From: an uncultured Bacteroidales bacterium
GTDB lineage: Bacteria > Bacteroidota > Bacteroidia > Bacteroidales > Muribaculaceae
Direction of reading: 5' to 3'
DNA length: 64,000 nucleotides
NCBI GenBank assembly: GCA_946412245.1
Contig: CAMKGM010000001.1
Coordinates: 1 to 64,000, forward strand
Below, one piece after another: positions 27,701 to 36,495 of the stretch. Position numbers and translations under genes: made by a program. The notes below the pieces were generated by a model. That model was given only the letters and a program-made list of their open reading frames with translations. It searched no databases and was not told the DNA's origin. Numbering within the stretch: the first letter of the stretch is position 1; the number at the start of each line of letters is the position of its first letter.

Positions 27701-28399
27701 GGTCCTATCTATAACCGAACTTGAAAGATTGATTGCGGTAGTACCGCTCAATGCCCCCACAAGCGTACAATAACCGTTGACAGATTCCAATCCACTGGTA
27801 ATCACGAAGGTCATCCCCTCGTATGAGAAGTCGTGAGCCAGGCCACCATTATAACTGACTATGCCGCCAAAACTATTCCAAACAGTATTATTGGAAAAAT
27901 TGACTCTACCGGCTTGTGTTGAAACGATAATATTCAAATTGCTCACACCGGAGAATGGTGACACATTGTCCGACACATTCGGTGGCGTTTCACCGGCATA
28001 GTAGAACCCGGTAAGCGAGGTGCAATTCTTGAAAGCATCATTATTGATTTGATTCACTGAACTGGGCACATACACCACGCGCAGGTTAGAGCAACCGCTG
28101 AAACAACGCGAGAAAATGAACTCTATGCCCCACCCCAGCCTGACATTGGTCAACTTTTTATTGTCCTTGAAGGCCTCAACACCCACAGCACGCACACGAT
28201 AAGTTTTGCCACCGTAGGTCACCTTGCCGGGAACAGTCACAGTGGCAACGTTCTGACCTGCTGTCGAGAGTCCCGTGCACTCCATGGTTTCGCCCGTATA
28301 GGTCTTGTAATGCAGATTGCCCACATCAAATTCTATGGCATGACCCGTAAGCCATGACAATAGCAACAAAGCGATTGAAGTAAGTAAAAATCTTTTCAT
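24791..28399 (-). CDS. BspA-family leucine-rich-repeat surface/secreted protein with C-terminal dockerin-type I-like repeats
   Basis: Signal peptide; many IGxxAFxxCxxLxxxxIPxxV repeats; C-terminal GDVNRDGAVNVTDVTTLVNMILG ... ADVDSNGSINVSDVTALVNLILG. Confidence 0.92.
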   Translation of the reverse strand: MKRFLLTSIALLLLSWLTGHAIEFDVGNLHYKTYTGETMECTGLSTAGQNVATVTVPGKVTYGGKTYRVRAVGVEAFKDNKKLTNVRLGWGIEFIFSRCFSGCSNLRVVYVPSSVNQINNDAFKNCTSLTGFYYAGETPPNVSDNVSPFSGVSNLNIIVSTQAGRVNFSNNTVWNSFGGIVSYNGGLAHDFSYEGMTFVITSGLESVNGYCTLVGALSGTTAINLSSSVIDRTNQDYGAGSGYFCIIKKVADYAFSGNSTITRIGSSGDYMTSVDKIGFGAFSNCSALTSIYIDADTLSNNAFADCTKLTTAQLSLGSGDAGGVKRIGLYAFSGSGLTSVTIPASTKYIGTGAFRDCPSLKRIDVSSGSTSFKGSTSGTLFNANYSTIVQVPGGATTFGYTDATTTINDQAFYGCRGLSFVDIPYGITTIGNSAFSNSTITTLKIPSSVSSCHTNALQGLKKLQNLYFNLSTIPTYQGSTILVTDMNSSAVLHVPQFKKSNYTGNSHWNSAFASIDEGGYDIEYNNMYYTVTSTNSYTDSYVQSTPVNGTVRMVKGRYINTTNVAGILTIPNKVDHRGKSYIVDELATGLFKNFKNLNRVTGGDGVKYINPQCFYGCTNLEYCNIMNPYWMGDSVFYGATKLISLNLGDRLSQVGKSCFRETALTSLIFPPSLLRIGQQFVMNAQQLDTLELSPNLLAIPERAFQNCYAKYIVIPYGVPSIGAEAFRNDAGGATHVVVIPSSVTTMSSRAFYGAKNIEAIYLNVPHSVFKTVKTDWERSSSMGASGIYDWSGVNLYVSAGQLYNFKNDPGIKACFNASKINLGAFDFCISKKFMENWYLGTVVDKNSKTAKYVYSGSKNTFTGKFYATSTETDYHTGIEYTMVAFDDSCLINRTGLKEVNIPSTIKRIGKYAFCNTGLEGEINLPSSVNFIGWKAFYGCPKLKSLFINNPDVGDVEYAFFGDNDTYFRCYVPLSQLYRLWNICTWSSNSMINAYYYLRPYLKPKTQWSAISCFRSLIFPSGLECYVVKQYDASKKQVTTERVTNNIYNDMGILVKGNVGQIYRFDIDPEVSNSPTDLLQGPPGGAPFMANSTSSTDMYVFNSSTRKFDRLNGTQTIYSGDAFMPLPVSVSNSVANITVDILNTALKGDVNRDGAVNVTDVTTLVNMILGVIAKDQESADVDSNGSINVSDVTALVNLILGIS

Positions 28400-28455
28400 A
28401 AGCAAATGGTATTAAAAGTTATTAGTAATCCAGAATTCTTAGTTCCACAATTTCA

Positions 28456-28463
28456 CAAATTTA
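28456..28463 (-). promoter_or_regulatory. -7 element (minus strand TAAATTTG)
   Basis: caaattta on + strand, upstream of BspA-like gene. Confidence 0.4.
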
Positions 28464-28592
28464 CAAGAAAAAGTTAATTAAACAAATATAAACAATACTT
28501 TTTTAAGTAAAAGAAAGCAAAAACCACTATTTCCAGCAGGTGTATTCATACAATATCAACCGAATTATGTAACAAAAATCCCGCACAATTTA

Positions 28593-28632
28593 GTTCAACT
28601 CAAATCGGTTATTTAGCCCTATTGGGTTGAAC
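28593..28632. repeat. Intergenic element family copy 4 (imperfect hairpin)
   Basis: gttcaactcaaatcggttatttagccctattgggttgaac. Confidence 0.65.
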
Positions 28633-28736
28633 AACTTTATTTCCTCACTATTTTTTACTATTTTTGCAATAAGTAACAAATACAAGTCTGTCATTAAGGT
28701 AATCGTTAAAGCCTTACAACATAAAAACAGAACACA

Positions 28737-28970
28737 ATGAAGAGATACATCGTCTACTACGAGTATGCCAGTGAGAGCGAAAGCGGCAGCAACCGCTATC
28801 ACTTCGACAACAAGGAGGATGCAATGAGCAAGTTCACCGAGTTAAGCTCAGTGATCGAAGAACTGTTTGCCCAAGAGGCCGATGTAGAGCGAATCGACGA
28901 GGACGATTTCTTCGGGATACGCGACCAGCGTACCGGCGACTACGCCAAGGTAGTGCTGGTCATCGAGTAA
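28737..28970 (+). CDS. Small hypothetical protein
   Basis: 77 aa acidic ORF MKRYIVYYEYASESESGSNRYHF..., isolated. Confidence 0.65.
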   Translation: MKRYIVYYEYASESESGSNRYHFDNKEDAMSKFTELSSVIEELFAQEADVERIDEDDFFGIRDQRTGDYAKVVLVIE

Positions 28971-28979
28971 TTGGAATTT

Positions 28980-29008
28980 AACCCAATTCGGTCATTAGCC
29001 GAAAAGGT
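28980..29008. repeat. Intergenic element family copy 5
   Basis: aacccaattcggtcattagccgaaaaggt; near-identical to copy 1 including the ccgaaaaggt tail. Confidence 0.75.
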
Positions 29009-29015
29009 CTGTAAT

Positions 29016-29558
29016 TCAATCTTTTTTGATGGGCCTGATGATGCGTGCAGGACTTCCTGCTACCACTATATCGGGCGGCACATCACGGGTCACGACACTC
29101 CCGGCTGCAACAATGGCATTCTCTCCAATGGTGACACCCGCCAACACCTTCACATCGGCACCCAGCCATGCATTTCGGCCAATGACGATGGGCTTGGTGA
29201 GCAATGAATGCCGTCGGGCCGGGTCTTCGGGGTGATACTCGGTAGCCAGAACACAATGCGGCCCAATAAAGGCACCATCTTCAATCGTGATGCCCCCGAG
29301 TGCCAAGAAGGTGCAGCCAAAGTTAACAAAGCAGTCGCGACCAAATCGCGTGGTGAGTCCGTAGTTGATATTCAGCGGTGTGAACACACGCACCGTGTCG
29401 TCAATCTCGCTACCGGTAATCTCTCGCAAGTATTCACGCACTTGTTGCTCGGTGTGATAACCTGTATTCATCTCGGCACACAGGCGCATGGTTTTCTGCA
29501 CATTGGCATACAACTCATCGCTGCCCACATAGTCTTTTCCGGAAGGATTATTGCCCAT
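29016..29558 (-). CDS. Maltose/galactoside O-acetyltransferase-like hexapeptide acetyltransferase
   Basis: NINYGLTTRFGRDCFVNFGCTFLALGGITIEDGAFIGPHCVL; VTIGENAIVAAGSVVTRDVPPDIVVAGSPARII. Confidence 0.93.
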   Translation of the reverse strand: MGNNPSGKDYVGSDELYANVQKTMRLCAEMNTGYHTEQQVREYLREITGSEIDDTVRVFTPLNINYGLTTRFGRDCFVNFGCTFLALGGITIEDGAFIGPHCVLATEYHPEDPARRHSLLTKPIVIGRNAWLGADVKVLAGVTIGENAIVAAGSVVTRDVPPDIVVAGSPARIIRPIKKD

Positions 29559-29561
29559 AGC

Positions 29562-30101
29562 TTAAATGCTTTTACCCAATTCAAAGGCTTCTTGCAATTT
29601 GGCATTGCCATCAATGTCGCGTGGAGCGCCTACCCCACCACAAAACAGATGCGCTTTGAGAGCCGATTTCTCATAGCAGTCAATCCATCCCTGCAGTCCG
29701 CTTTCGGCACGCGCCGGAACATAGTCCTCGTCCTCGGCAGCCGTGGTCAGCAGGTAGATGTCGCGAAAGCGGTAATCCTTGGGATACATGGCATTCATGC
29801 GGTCGATAAGTGTCTTCATCTGCCCCGACATCTCGTAGTAGTATATGGGTGTTGCCCAGCACACAACGTCGGCATTGAGCACACTGTCCATGATTGCCGG
29901 CACATCGTCTTTAAACACACAAGCGCCCGTATTCTGGCACGACAGGCAACCTATGCAAAACTTGATTTCTTTTCCGCGCAGCGTGATGAATTCCACTTCA
30001 TGACCAGCGGCTTTTGCGCCTTCGGCAAACTGTTCAGCCATAGCATGGCTATTAGAACCGGCACGCAGGCTGGTTGAGATTACAACAACTTTTTTCATCA
30101 T
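29562..30101 (-). CDS. Flavodoxin-family NAD(P)H-dependent FMN reductase
   Basis: VISTSLRAGSNSHAMAEQFAEGAKAAGHEVEF; CIGCLSCQNTGACVFKDD; ATPIYYYEMSGQMKTLIDRM. Confidence 0.93.
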   Translation of the reverse strand: MMKKVVVISTSLRAGSNSHAMAEQFAEGAKAAGHEVEFITLRGKEIKFCIGCLSCQNTGACVFKDDVPAIMDSVLNADVVCWATPIYYYEMSGQMKTLIDRMNAMYPKDYRFRDIYLLTTAAEDEDYVPARAESGLQGWIDCYEKSALKAHLFCGGVGAPRDIDGNAKLQEAFELGKSI

Positions 30102-30141
30102 GATTTTAAGGTTTTTAGGTTAATAAATTACAAATGTCTCG

Positions 30142-30804
30142 CTATTTAACATACTGCTTGAGGGCATCACGCCAAATGAGGTAGCCCTCGCCCATGAGAT
30201 GTAGGCCATCGTTGGTGAGTTCGGGCCGCAGTTTACCCTCGTTGTTGGCAAATAGCGGATACAGGTTAATCCAAGTTACATGCTGACGTGTGGCCACTTG
30301 CTCAAGCGCCTTGTTACCGTCAACCACCACCTGCTCGCGATCCTTGAGATTCTTCCACATGCGCACATCGTTGTTGAAAGGGAGCATGCTTTGGAGATAG
30401 ATTTTAGTCTTGGGACAATGCTGCTTGATGAGCACAATGAGTTTCTCGGTGGCACGTGCAATGCTGTCGGCACTCACACCGTGCGACACATCGTTCACAC
30501 CGCTCAGGATGAAGATTTTCTTGGGTTTACCTTTGAGAATGGGGTCAATGCGGTCAATCAACCCCTGCACAATGTCACCCACAATGCCACGGTTCTTGAT
30601 GTGACGGTTGTTAAAGAGCTCGTTGAACTCGCAGCCGTCAGTGAGGCTGTTGCCCAAGAACACAATGTCGTTCTTGGTAATGGGCAGGTACTGGAAGAGC
30701 GACGCTCTTCGGGCATAATACACGTCAGTATTGGCCGGCTGGTTCTGTGCCACCGCCCCAAGTGCCATCACGCAGGCCATTACCAACAAAATTATCTTTT
30801 TCAT
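30142..30804 (-). CDS. Secreted SGNH/GDSL hydrolase
   Basis: Signal peptide; IVFLGNSLTDG, GVNDVSHG, NDGLHLMGEGY. Confidence 0.9.
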   Translation of the reverse strand: MKKIILLVMACVMALGAVAQNQPANTDVYYARRASLFQYLPITKNDIVFLGNSLTDGCEFNELFNNRHIKNRGIVGDIVQGLIDRIDPILKGKPKKIFILSGVNDVSHGVSADSIARATEKLIVLIKQHCPKTKIYLQSMLPFNNDVRMWKNLKDREQVVVDGNKALEQVATRQHVTWINLYPLFANNEGKLRPELTNDGLHLMGEGYLIWRDALKQYVK

Positions 30805-30809
30805 TTCTT

Positions 30810-31631
30810 TTACTGATTTTGTGCACGATAGGCATCGGTAGCTTTCTTGACCGAGCCGTACTTGAGCAACAACTGCTGCGCCTCGTCATACGACAGACCC
30901 AGTTCCTCGGCCACCCAACGCGTACCGCGGTCCACGAGTTTGTTGTTGGTCAACTGCATATTGACCATCTTATTGCCCTTCACACGGCCCATCTGAATCA
31001 TGGCAGTGGTTGAAATCATGTTGCAGATGAGTTTCTGCCCCGTTCCCGATTTCATGCGACTGCTGCCAGTAACATATTCGGGTCCCACAATCATCTCAAT
31101 AGGAATCTCGGCCACTTGTGAGATGGGGGCATCGGGGTTGCTTGTGATGCAGCCAGTGAGGCATCCGTGTTCACGGGCATCACGCAAAGCGCCTATAACA
31201 TAGGGTGTTGTTCCCGATGCGGCTATGCCTATCACCGTATCCAGTTCATTAACACCATGTTCAAGCAAGTCTTTCCATCCCTGATGCTCATCGTCCTCGG
31301 CTTTCTCGACAGCATTGCGCAGAGCGGTATCACCACCCGCAATGAGTCCGATAATCCAACCCGAACCAACCCCAAAAGTGGGTGGAATCTCGCTGGCATC
31401 AAGCACTCCGAGTCGGCCCGAAGTGCCGGCTCCCATATAGAAAATGCGCCCCCCCTCGCGCATGCGAGTCACTATACCCTCGACCAATTTCTCAATCTGA
31501 GGAATTGCTTTTTGCACCGCATCAGCCACCTTGTGGTCCTCTTGATTAATCTCTGTGAGAATGTCGTGAACCGACTTTTTTTCGAGATTGTTGTAGAGCG
31601 AGGGTTGCTCGCTAATTTTGACAAAAGCCAT
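30810..31631 (-). CDS. murQ: N-acetylmuramic acid 6-phosphate etherase
   Basis: GAGTSGRLGVLDASEIPPTFG; GLIAGGDTALRNAVEKAEDD; SSRMKSGTGQKLICNMIST. Confidence 0.97.
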   Translation of the reverse strand: MAFVKISEQPSLYNNLEKKSVHDILTEINQEDHKVADAVQKAIPQIEKLVEGIVTRMREGGRIFYMGAGTSGRLGVLDASEIPPTFGVGSGWIIGLIAGGDTALRNAVEKAEDDEHQGWKDLLEHGVNELDTVIGIAASGTTPYVIGALRDAREHGCLTGCITSNPDAPISQVAEIPIEMIVGPEYVTGSSRMKSGTGQKLICNMISTTAMIQMGRVKGNKMVNMQLTNNKLVDRGTRWVAEELGLSYDEAQQLLLKYGSVKKATDAYRAQNQ

Positions 31632-31673
31632 AATCTAAATGTTTATTAAAGATTGTACAATAAGAAAGCAACA

Positions 31674-32522
31674 TCACACCGCTGTAGAATGGTATTTGAT
31701 GAGACCTTCCATCGGGTCCTGAATAATCTTGCCAATAGTGATTCCCAACTGCTGAGCGGCCTCCAGCAGAGTTTCTTTCTGAATGAGCGCTATTGAACCC
31801 ACAAAGTTACAGGGCAGTTCCTTGTAATTCTTGTAGTTTGCCACGTTACGCACAAAGAAGTCGGTAAACGAACGGAACACGATATTACGCACCTCGGGCA
31901 CATCCATATTATGCTCCAAGAAGGGAGCGAACTGAGCCAGGAAACGGTTAGCGGCGGGCTTGCGATACACTGCCTCGATAATCTTGGTGCGGTCCAGGTC
32001 ATACTCCTTGAGGAACTTCTCGCAAATGTGTTCAGGAAGTTGTTTCTTGAGCACATCGCCCACCAGCAATTTGCCCATGACGGCACCACTGCCCTCGTCG
32101 CCCAGAATGTAACCCAGTGGCGAAACATTGTCCACCACCTTCACGCCATCGTAGTAGCAAGAATTGGAACCGGTGCCAATGATGCAGGCAATGCCCGGTT
32201 CACGCTGGCACAGCGCCCGTGCAGCAGCAAGCAGGTCGGTATCGACCTCAATCTTGGTTGCGGTGGGAATATTGGCACGCAAAGCATTGACCACCTGCTG
32301 TTTGATTTCATCTGAGATAATTCCTGCTCCGTAATAATATATCTCGTCAATCTTGTAGTTGGCCAAGTGAGGCATCAGTTCGGTTTTGATGCGTTGGGTC
32401 ATCTCGTCCTCGGTCATCAACAAAGCATTCATTCCGGTCGTAAAAATTTGAGCGACCTTCTCACTTCCGTTAAGCAGACACCAATCTATCTTGGTCGATC
32501 CGCAATCAGCAATTAAAATCAT
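31674..32522 (-). CDS. murK: BadF/BadG-family kinase, probable MurNAc/GlcNAc kinase (MurK-like)
   Basis: MILIADCGSTKIDWCLLNG; GTGSNSCYYDG; LGYILGDEGSGAVMGK; adjacent to murQ as in the Tannerella murTKQ operon. Confidence 0.85.
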   Translation of the reverse strand: MILIADCGSTKIDWCLLNGSEKVAQIFTTGMNALLMTEDEMTQRIKTELMPHLANYKIDEIYYYGAGIISDEIKQQVVNALRANIPTATKIEVDTDLLAAARALCQREPGIACIIGTGSNSCYYDGVKVVDNVSPLGYILGDEGSGAVMGKLLVGDVLKKQLPEHICEKFLKEYDLDRTKIIEAVYRKPAANRFLAQFAPFLEHNMDVPEVRNIVFRSFTDFFVRNVANYKNYKELPCNFVGSIALIQKETLLEAAQQLGITIGKIIQDPMEGLIKYHSTAV

Positions 32523-32530
32523 AGTCTTTT

Positions 32531-33685
32531 TTATATTTTTATGTAAATTTTCTTCTTATATAATATGTAGCCAAACAGCCAGCAAATGCACACAAACACA
32601 ATGGCATAGAGGCACGATGCAGCCTCAGGTGACCATGTAATGGCCTTGCAGGCATCGTGAATGAGCGAGTGAATGCTCACCGGGTCGCCGGCGGCATTGG
32701 TTCCAAACTTGACCGTTCCGAAAACAATCGACAAAATTGTGCCAACCAAGTAGCAGAATAGCGGATTCATGCCAAACGCCTGGAAGAAACGGCACCAGCG
32801 ATTTCGGCCCTTGACATCAATGATGTAGATGAGCAAAGAAAGTATGCACGATGCCATGCCACAAGTGATGAGCACAAAGGTAGATGACCACATCTTCTTG
32901 CCACAGGGAATGCCATACTGCAGCAACCAGCCGGCAAGCAGCATACCGATACCCATCAGCGCCAAATTGACGATGCGCTCGGTATTGTTGTGAATGGAAT
33001 AGATGATTTTGCCCGCCATGAAGCCTATGAGCACATGGGCAATACAGGGCAAGGTACTGAGAATACCCTCAGGATCAAAGGCGATAATGCCCTCAAACAC
33101 ACCCTCAGAGTACATATGATTTTCGGTCAGCACAGCATTGTCGATGCGGGCAATGATATTGTCGGCACTGATATCATAGCCATGACCCACAGCCAATATG
33201 ATGGCATAGGCCACGAGAATCAACCCTATGAGCCAGGGGATGAAGCGGTGCTTCACTGTGACTGCCAACAAGGCCCCGAAGAAGTAGACCAGAGCCAGAC
33301 GCTGGAACACACCCAAAATGCGCAAGTGATACACTGCGCGGTCCACAAAGTCCACATCGGGATTAAAGAGAGTGCGCAACCCCACTGAGAACCAGGATAC
33401 TGCCCAACCGATAAGGAAGAGTACCACCGTGCGGCGCACAATCTTCCACATCACATTACCGGTGGGTTTGAAATTAAACTTCTGGAGCGAGAAAAACATT
33501 GATACGCCCATCACAAAGATAAAGAAGGGGAACACCAAGTCGGTGGGAGTCAGCCCTTCCCACTCAGCGTGTTCCAGCGGTGCATAGATGCTACTCCATG
33601 TACCTGGATTGTTCACCAGCAACATGCCTGCGATAGTGATGCCACGCAGCACGTCAAGCGCCAGTATTCGTTTTGATTTAGCCAT
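32531..33685 (-). CDS. murT: DUF5009/HGSNAT-like polytopic membrane protein, probable MurNAc transporter MurT
   Basis: ILALDVLRGITIAGMLLVNNPGTWSSIYAPLEHAEWEGLTPTDLVFPFFIFVMGVSM; position next to murK/murQ; start at MAKSKR. Confidence 0.8.
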   Translation of the reverse strand: MAKSKRILALDVLRGITIAGMLLVNNPGTWSSIYAPLEHAEWEGLTPTDLVFPFFIFVMGVSMFFSLQKFNFKPTGNVMWKIVRRTVVLFLIGWAVSWFSVGLRTLFNPDVDFVDRAVYHLRILGVFQRLALVYFFGALLAVTVKHRFIPWLIGLILVAYAIILAVGHGYDISADNIIARIDNAVLTENHMYSEGVFEGIIAFDPEGILSTLPCIAHVLIGFMAGKIIYSIHNNTERIVNLALMGIGMLLAGWLLQYGIPCGKKMWSSTFVLITCGMASCILSLLIYIIDVKGRNRWCRFFQAFGMNPLFCYLVGTILSIVFGTVKFGTNAAGDPVSIHSLIHDACKAITWSPEAASCLYAIVFVCICWLFGYILYKKKIYIKI

Positions 33686-36476
33686 TATCTTGTTCTTTTG
33701 TTGTTGTACATTCGTCAATCAAATATATCAGCGACTGGTAAGGCACCCCGCCGTGAGTCGTCAATCCTATTTCGCATGTGCGACTATTGGAGAAACCTCG
33801 CTTGATGCCCGCGGCCTGAATTTGAGACCGTAACTTGCGCAAAGCGTAAGCGTTAAGCTCAGGGCGCGTAAAACCTTTATCGCCCGCGAAACCGCAGCAC
33901 CCTACCCCCTCAGGCACAAGCACCTGCGAGGAGCAACGCTTGGCCAATTCCAGCAATTTGCTCTCAATGCCCATGAGACGCGTGGAGCATGTGAGGTGCA
34001 ACGCCACGGGTTCGTCGGTAATATGGAAATCAAGGTCTTCAGCCACATAGTCGTGCACAAATTCCATGAGTTCGAGCGGTTTGAGCCGCGTGAAGTGCTT
34101 GCGCATATGGTGCAGGCACGGGCTCTGGTCGCACACCACGGGATACTCGCCTCGGTTGCTTGCAGACCACATAGCATTTTCCAGCTCCAGAGCCTTTTGC
34201 TTCGCCAGGTCGGGCATTCCCTTGCTTTCCCAAATCATGCCACAGCACAGTTGCTTCTTGTTTTCAGGCATAATCACCTGCCAACCGGCCTTGCGCAAGA
34301 ATGCCACCACCGTGGGCACCAAGTCCTTCTTGGCTCCCTGATGCGAGTGTCCCATTGTCTGATTCAGACAACTGGGGAAGTATACCACCTTCTTTGCTTG
34401 CTCCGGAGTGGCTAATGGCTTGTTACGATGCGCCTTGGGCAAAGAGGCAGTCCATAGCGGCATTCCAATCTTGTTCAAGGCCTTGCCCATCGTGGTCACG
34501 CCACGGTCGCGCAACACGAAGTGAGCGGCATCGGCCATATAGAGCACACCCTTGAGACCTGTCCGCGCCACATTGAGATGACGGGCGCAGTATTTTCCCA
34601 GCTTGTAGCCTGCTGACCCTTCGGTCAATTGATGGGCTCGCAGGTCGTGAGTGAGGTCGGCTATGTTGATTTTCATGGGGCAAGAGGTGCTGCACAGTCC
34701 GTCGGCCGCACAGGTGCTGTTGCCATAATAGCGATATTGCTTTTCAAGACGAGCCAGTCGCTTGGGCTCTTCACCTGTGGCTTTAAGTCTTGAGATCTCG
34801 CGTTGAGCGACAATGCGCTGACGCGACGAGAGCGTGAGTCCGGCCGCCACACAATTCACCTCACAGAAACCACACTCCATGCATTTGTCCACATGAGGAT
34901 TGGTGAGCGGCAACGGCTTAATGTTCTTGATGAAGCACTCAGGATCGGCATTGAAAATGACTCCGGGGTTCAATATTCCGTTCGGGTCAAAGAGTTCCTT
35001 GACCTGACGCATTACGGCAAAGGCTTTGCTTCCCCACTCTTTCACAACAAAGGGCGCCATGTTGCGGCCCGTGCCGTGCTCGGCCTTGAGCGAGCCGTCG
35101 TACTTGTCAACCACGAGCTTCACAATCTCGTTCATCAAATTCTGATAGCGCGCCACCTTTTCAGGGGTGTCAAACGACTGCGCGATGATGAAGTGATAGT
35201 TGCCTTCAAGCGCGTGACCATAGATGCAACAATCGTCGTAGCCATGCTCGTTGAGCATATTCACCAAGTCTACGGTAGCATCGGGCAAATCGGCAATATG
35301 GAAAGCAATGTCCTCTATGATGACTGTCGTACCCAGCGGCCGCGTACCCGCCACAACGGGGAACACGCCTGAGCGAATGGCCCAGTACTTGCCATACTCG
35401 GCAGGGTCATCAGTGAACCTGGCGGGAACATAGAGGCTGAAGTCGTCAAGAATCTTCATAATCGACGCTATGTTCTCGCTCAGTTGCTCTTTAGAGTCGG
35501 CTGAGGTGCGAATGAGGATGGCTGTCAGCCCCTCGCCCGTCTTGTCCTCGACCGAGGCGAGCGACTTCTTGTCAAGAATTTCGGCACACTCCACAGGCCC
35601 GTCCTTGAGCCTCACCACACACTCACACGCCTTGCGCATATCCTCAAAATAGAGCATGGCGCTTGCCGAGTGAGGATAAAGATGCCCCGTGCGCATGGTG
35701 AAACGGCTGGCAAAACCCAGCGTGCCCTCGCTGCCCACCATCAGGTGAGCAATGATATCAAATGGGTCGGTAAACCGCACAAAAGGCGAGATATTGAGAC
35801 CCGTAACATTCTTGATGGAATACTTGTGACGAATGCGCGCCACCAGTTCTTCGTCGGCCATGACCAGGTCACGAAGATGCTCAATGGCCGTGATAAAGTC
35901 GTGATGCGAGGCAGCAAACTGCCTACGGCTTGCCTCGTCGCCCGTATCAAGCACGGTGCCATCGGCAAAAACGATGCGCATCGACAACAACTCCTTGTCG
36001 CTATTGGCGTGCGTGCCGCAACTCATGCCCGAGGCGTTATTCATGACTATGCCACCCACCATCGCCGAACTCTTTGAGGCCGGATCGGGCGAGAACACGC
36101 GTCCGTAAGGCTTGAGTAACTTGTCAACTTGAGCACCCACCAAGCCGGGTTGCATGGTGATAACCTCACCGTCGGGCGAAATCTCATAGTCTTCCCAGTT
36201 CTTGCCAGCCACAATGAGGATAGAGTCGGTACACGTTTGCCCCGACAGGCTGGTGCCTGCCGCACGAAAAGTGACCGGCAAGCGCAGCGCATTGGCTTCC
36301 TTGAGCAGTCGCGACACCTCACGCTCATCTCGGGCACGGACTACAATCTTGGGAATATGCCGGTAGAAGCCCGCATCGGTGCCCCATGTGAGGCAACGCA
36401 GGTCGTCGGTATACACCCTATCGTCAGGAATATACCACGAGATGTTGCGCAAAAATGTCTTATAAGCCTCGTTCAT
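33678..36476 (-). CDS. FAD-binding and (4Fe-4S) oxidoreductase, D-lactate dehydrogenase-like
   Basis: LPVTFRAAGTSLSGQTCTDSILI; CMECGFCEVNC; DGLCSTSCP; C-terminal CCG-type VGCCGFAGDKG. Confidence 0.88.
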   Translation of the reverse strand: MNEAYKTFLRNISWYIPDDRVYTDDLRCLTWGTDAGFYRHIPKIVVRARDEREVSRLLKEANALRLPVTFRAAGTSLSGQTCTDSILIVAGKNWEDYEISPDGEVITMQPGLVGAQVDKLLKPYGRVFSPDPASKSSAMVGGIVMNNASGMSCGTHANSDKELLSMRIVFADGTVLDTGDEASRRQFAASHHDFITAIEHLRDLVMADEELVARIRHKYSIKNVTGLNISPFVRFTDPFDIIAHLMVGSEGTLGFASRFTMRTGHLYPHSASAMLYFEDMRKACECVVRLKDGPVECAEILDKKSLASVEDKTGEGLTAILIRTSADSKEQLSENIASIMKILDDFSLYVPARFTDDPAEYGKYWAIRSGVFPVVAGTRPLGTTVIIEDIAFHIADLPDATVDLVNMLNEHGYDDCCIYGHALEGNYHFIIAQSFDTPEKVARYQNLMNEIVKLVVDKYDGSLKAEHGTGRNMAPFVVKEWGSKAFAVMRQVKELFDPNGILNPGVIFNADPECFIKNIKPLPLTNPHVDKCMECGFCEVNCVAAGLTLSSRQRIVAQREISRLKATGEEPKRLARLEKQYRYYGNSTCAADGLCSTSCPMKINIADLTHDLRAHQLTEGSAGYKLGKYCARHLNVARTGLKGVLYMADAAHFVLRDRGVTTMGKALNKIGMPLWTASLPKAHRNKPLATPEQAKKVVYFPSCLNQTMGHSHQGAKKDLVPTVVAFLRKAGWQVIMPENKKQLCCGMIWESKGMPDLAKQKALELENAMWSASNRGEYPVVCDQSPCLHHMRKHFTRLKPLELMEFVHDYVAEDLDFHITDEPVALHLTCSTRLMGIESKLLELAKRCSSQVLVPEGVGCCGFAGDKGFTRPELNAYALRKLRSQIQAAGIKRGFSNSRTCEIGLTTHGGVPYQSLIYLIDECTTTKEQDNG

Positions 36477-36495
36477 GACGCGTCAGTCAATTGTA

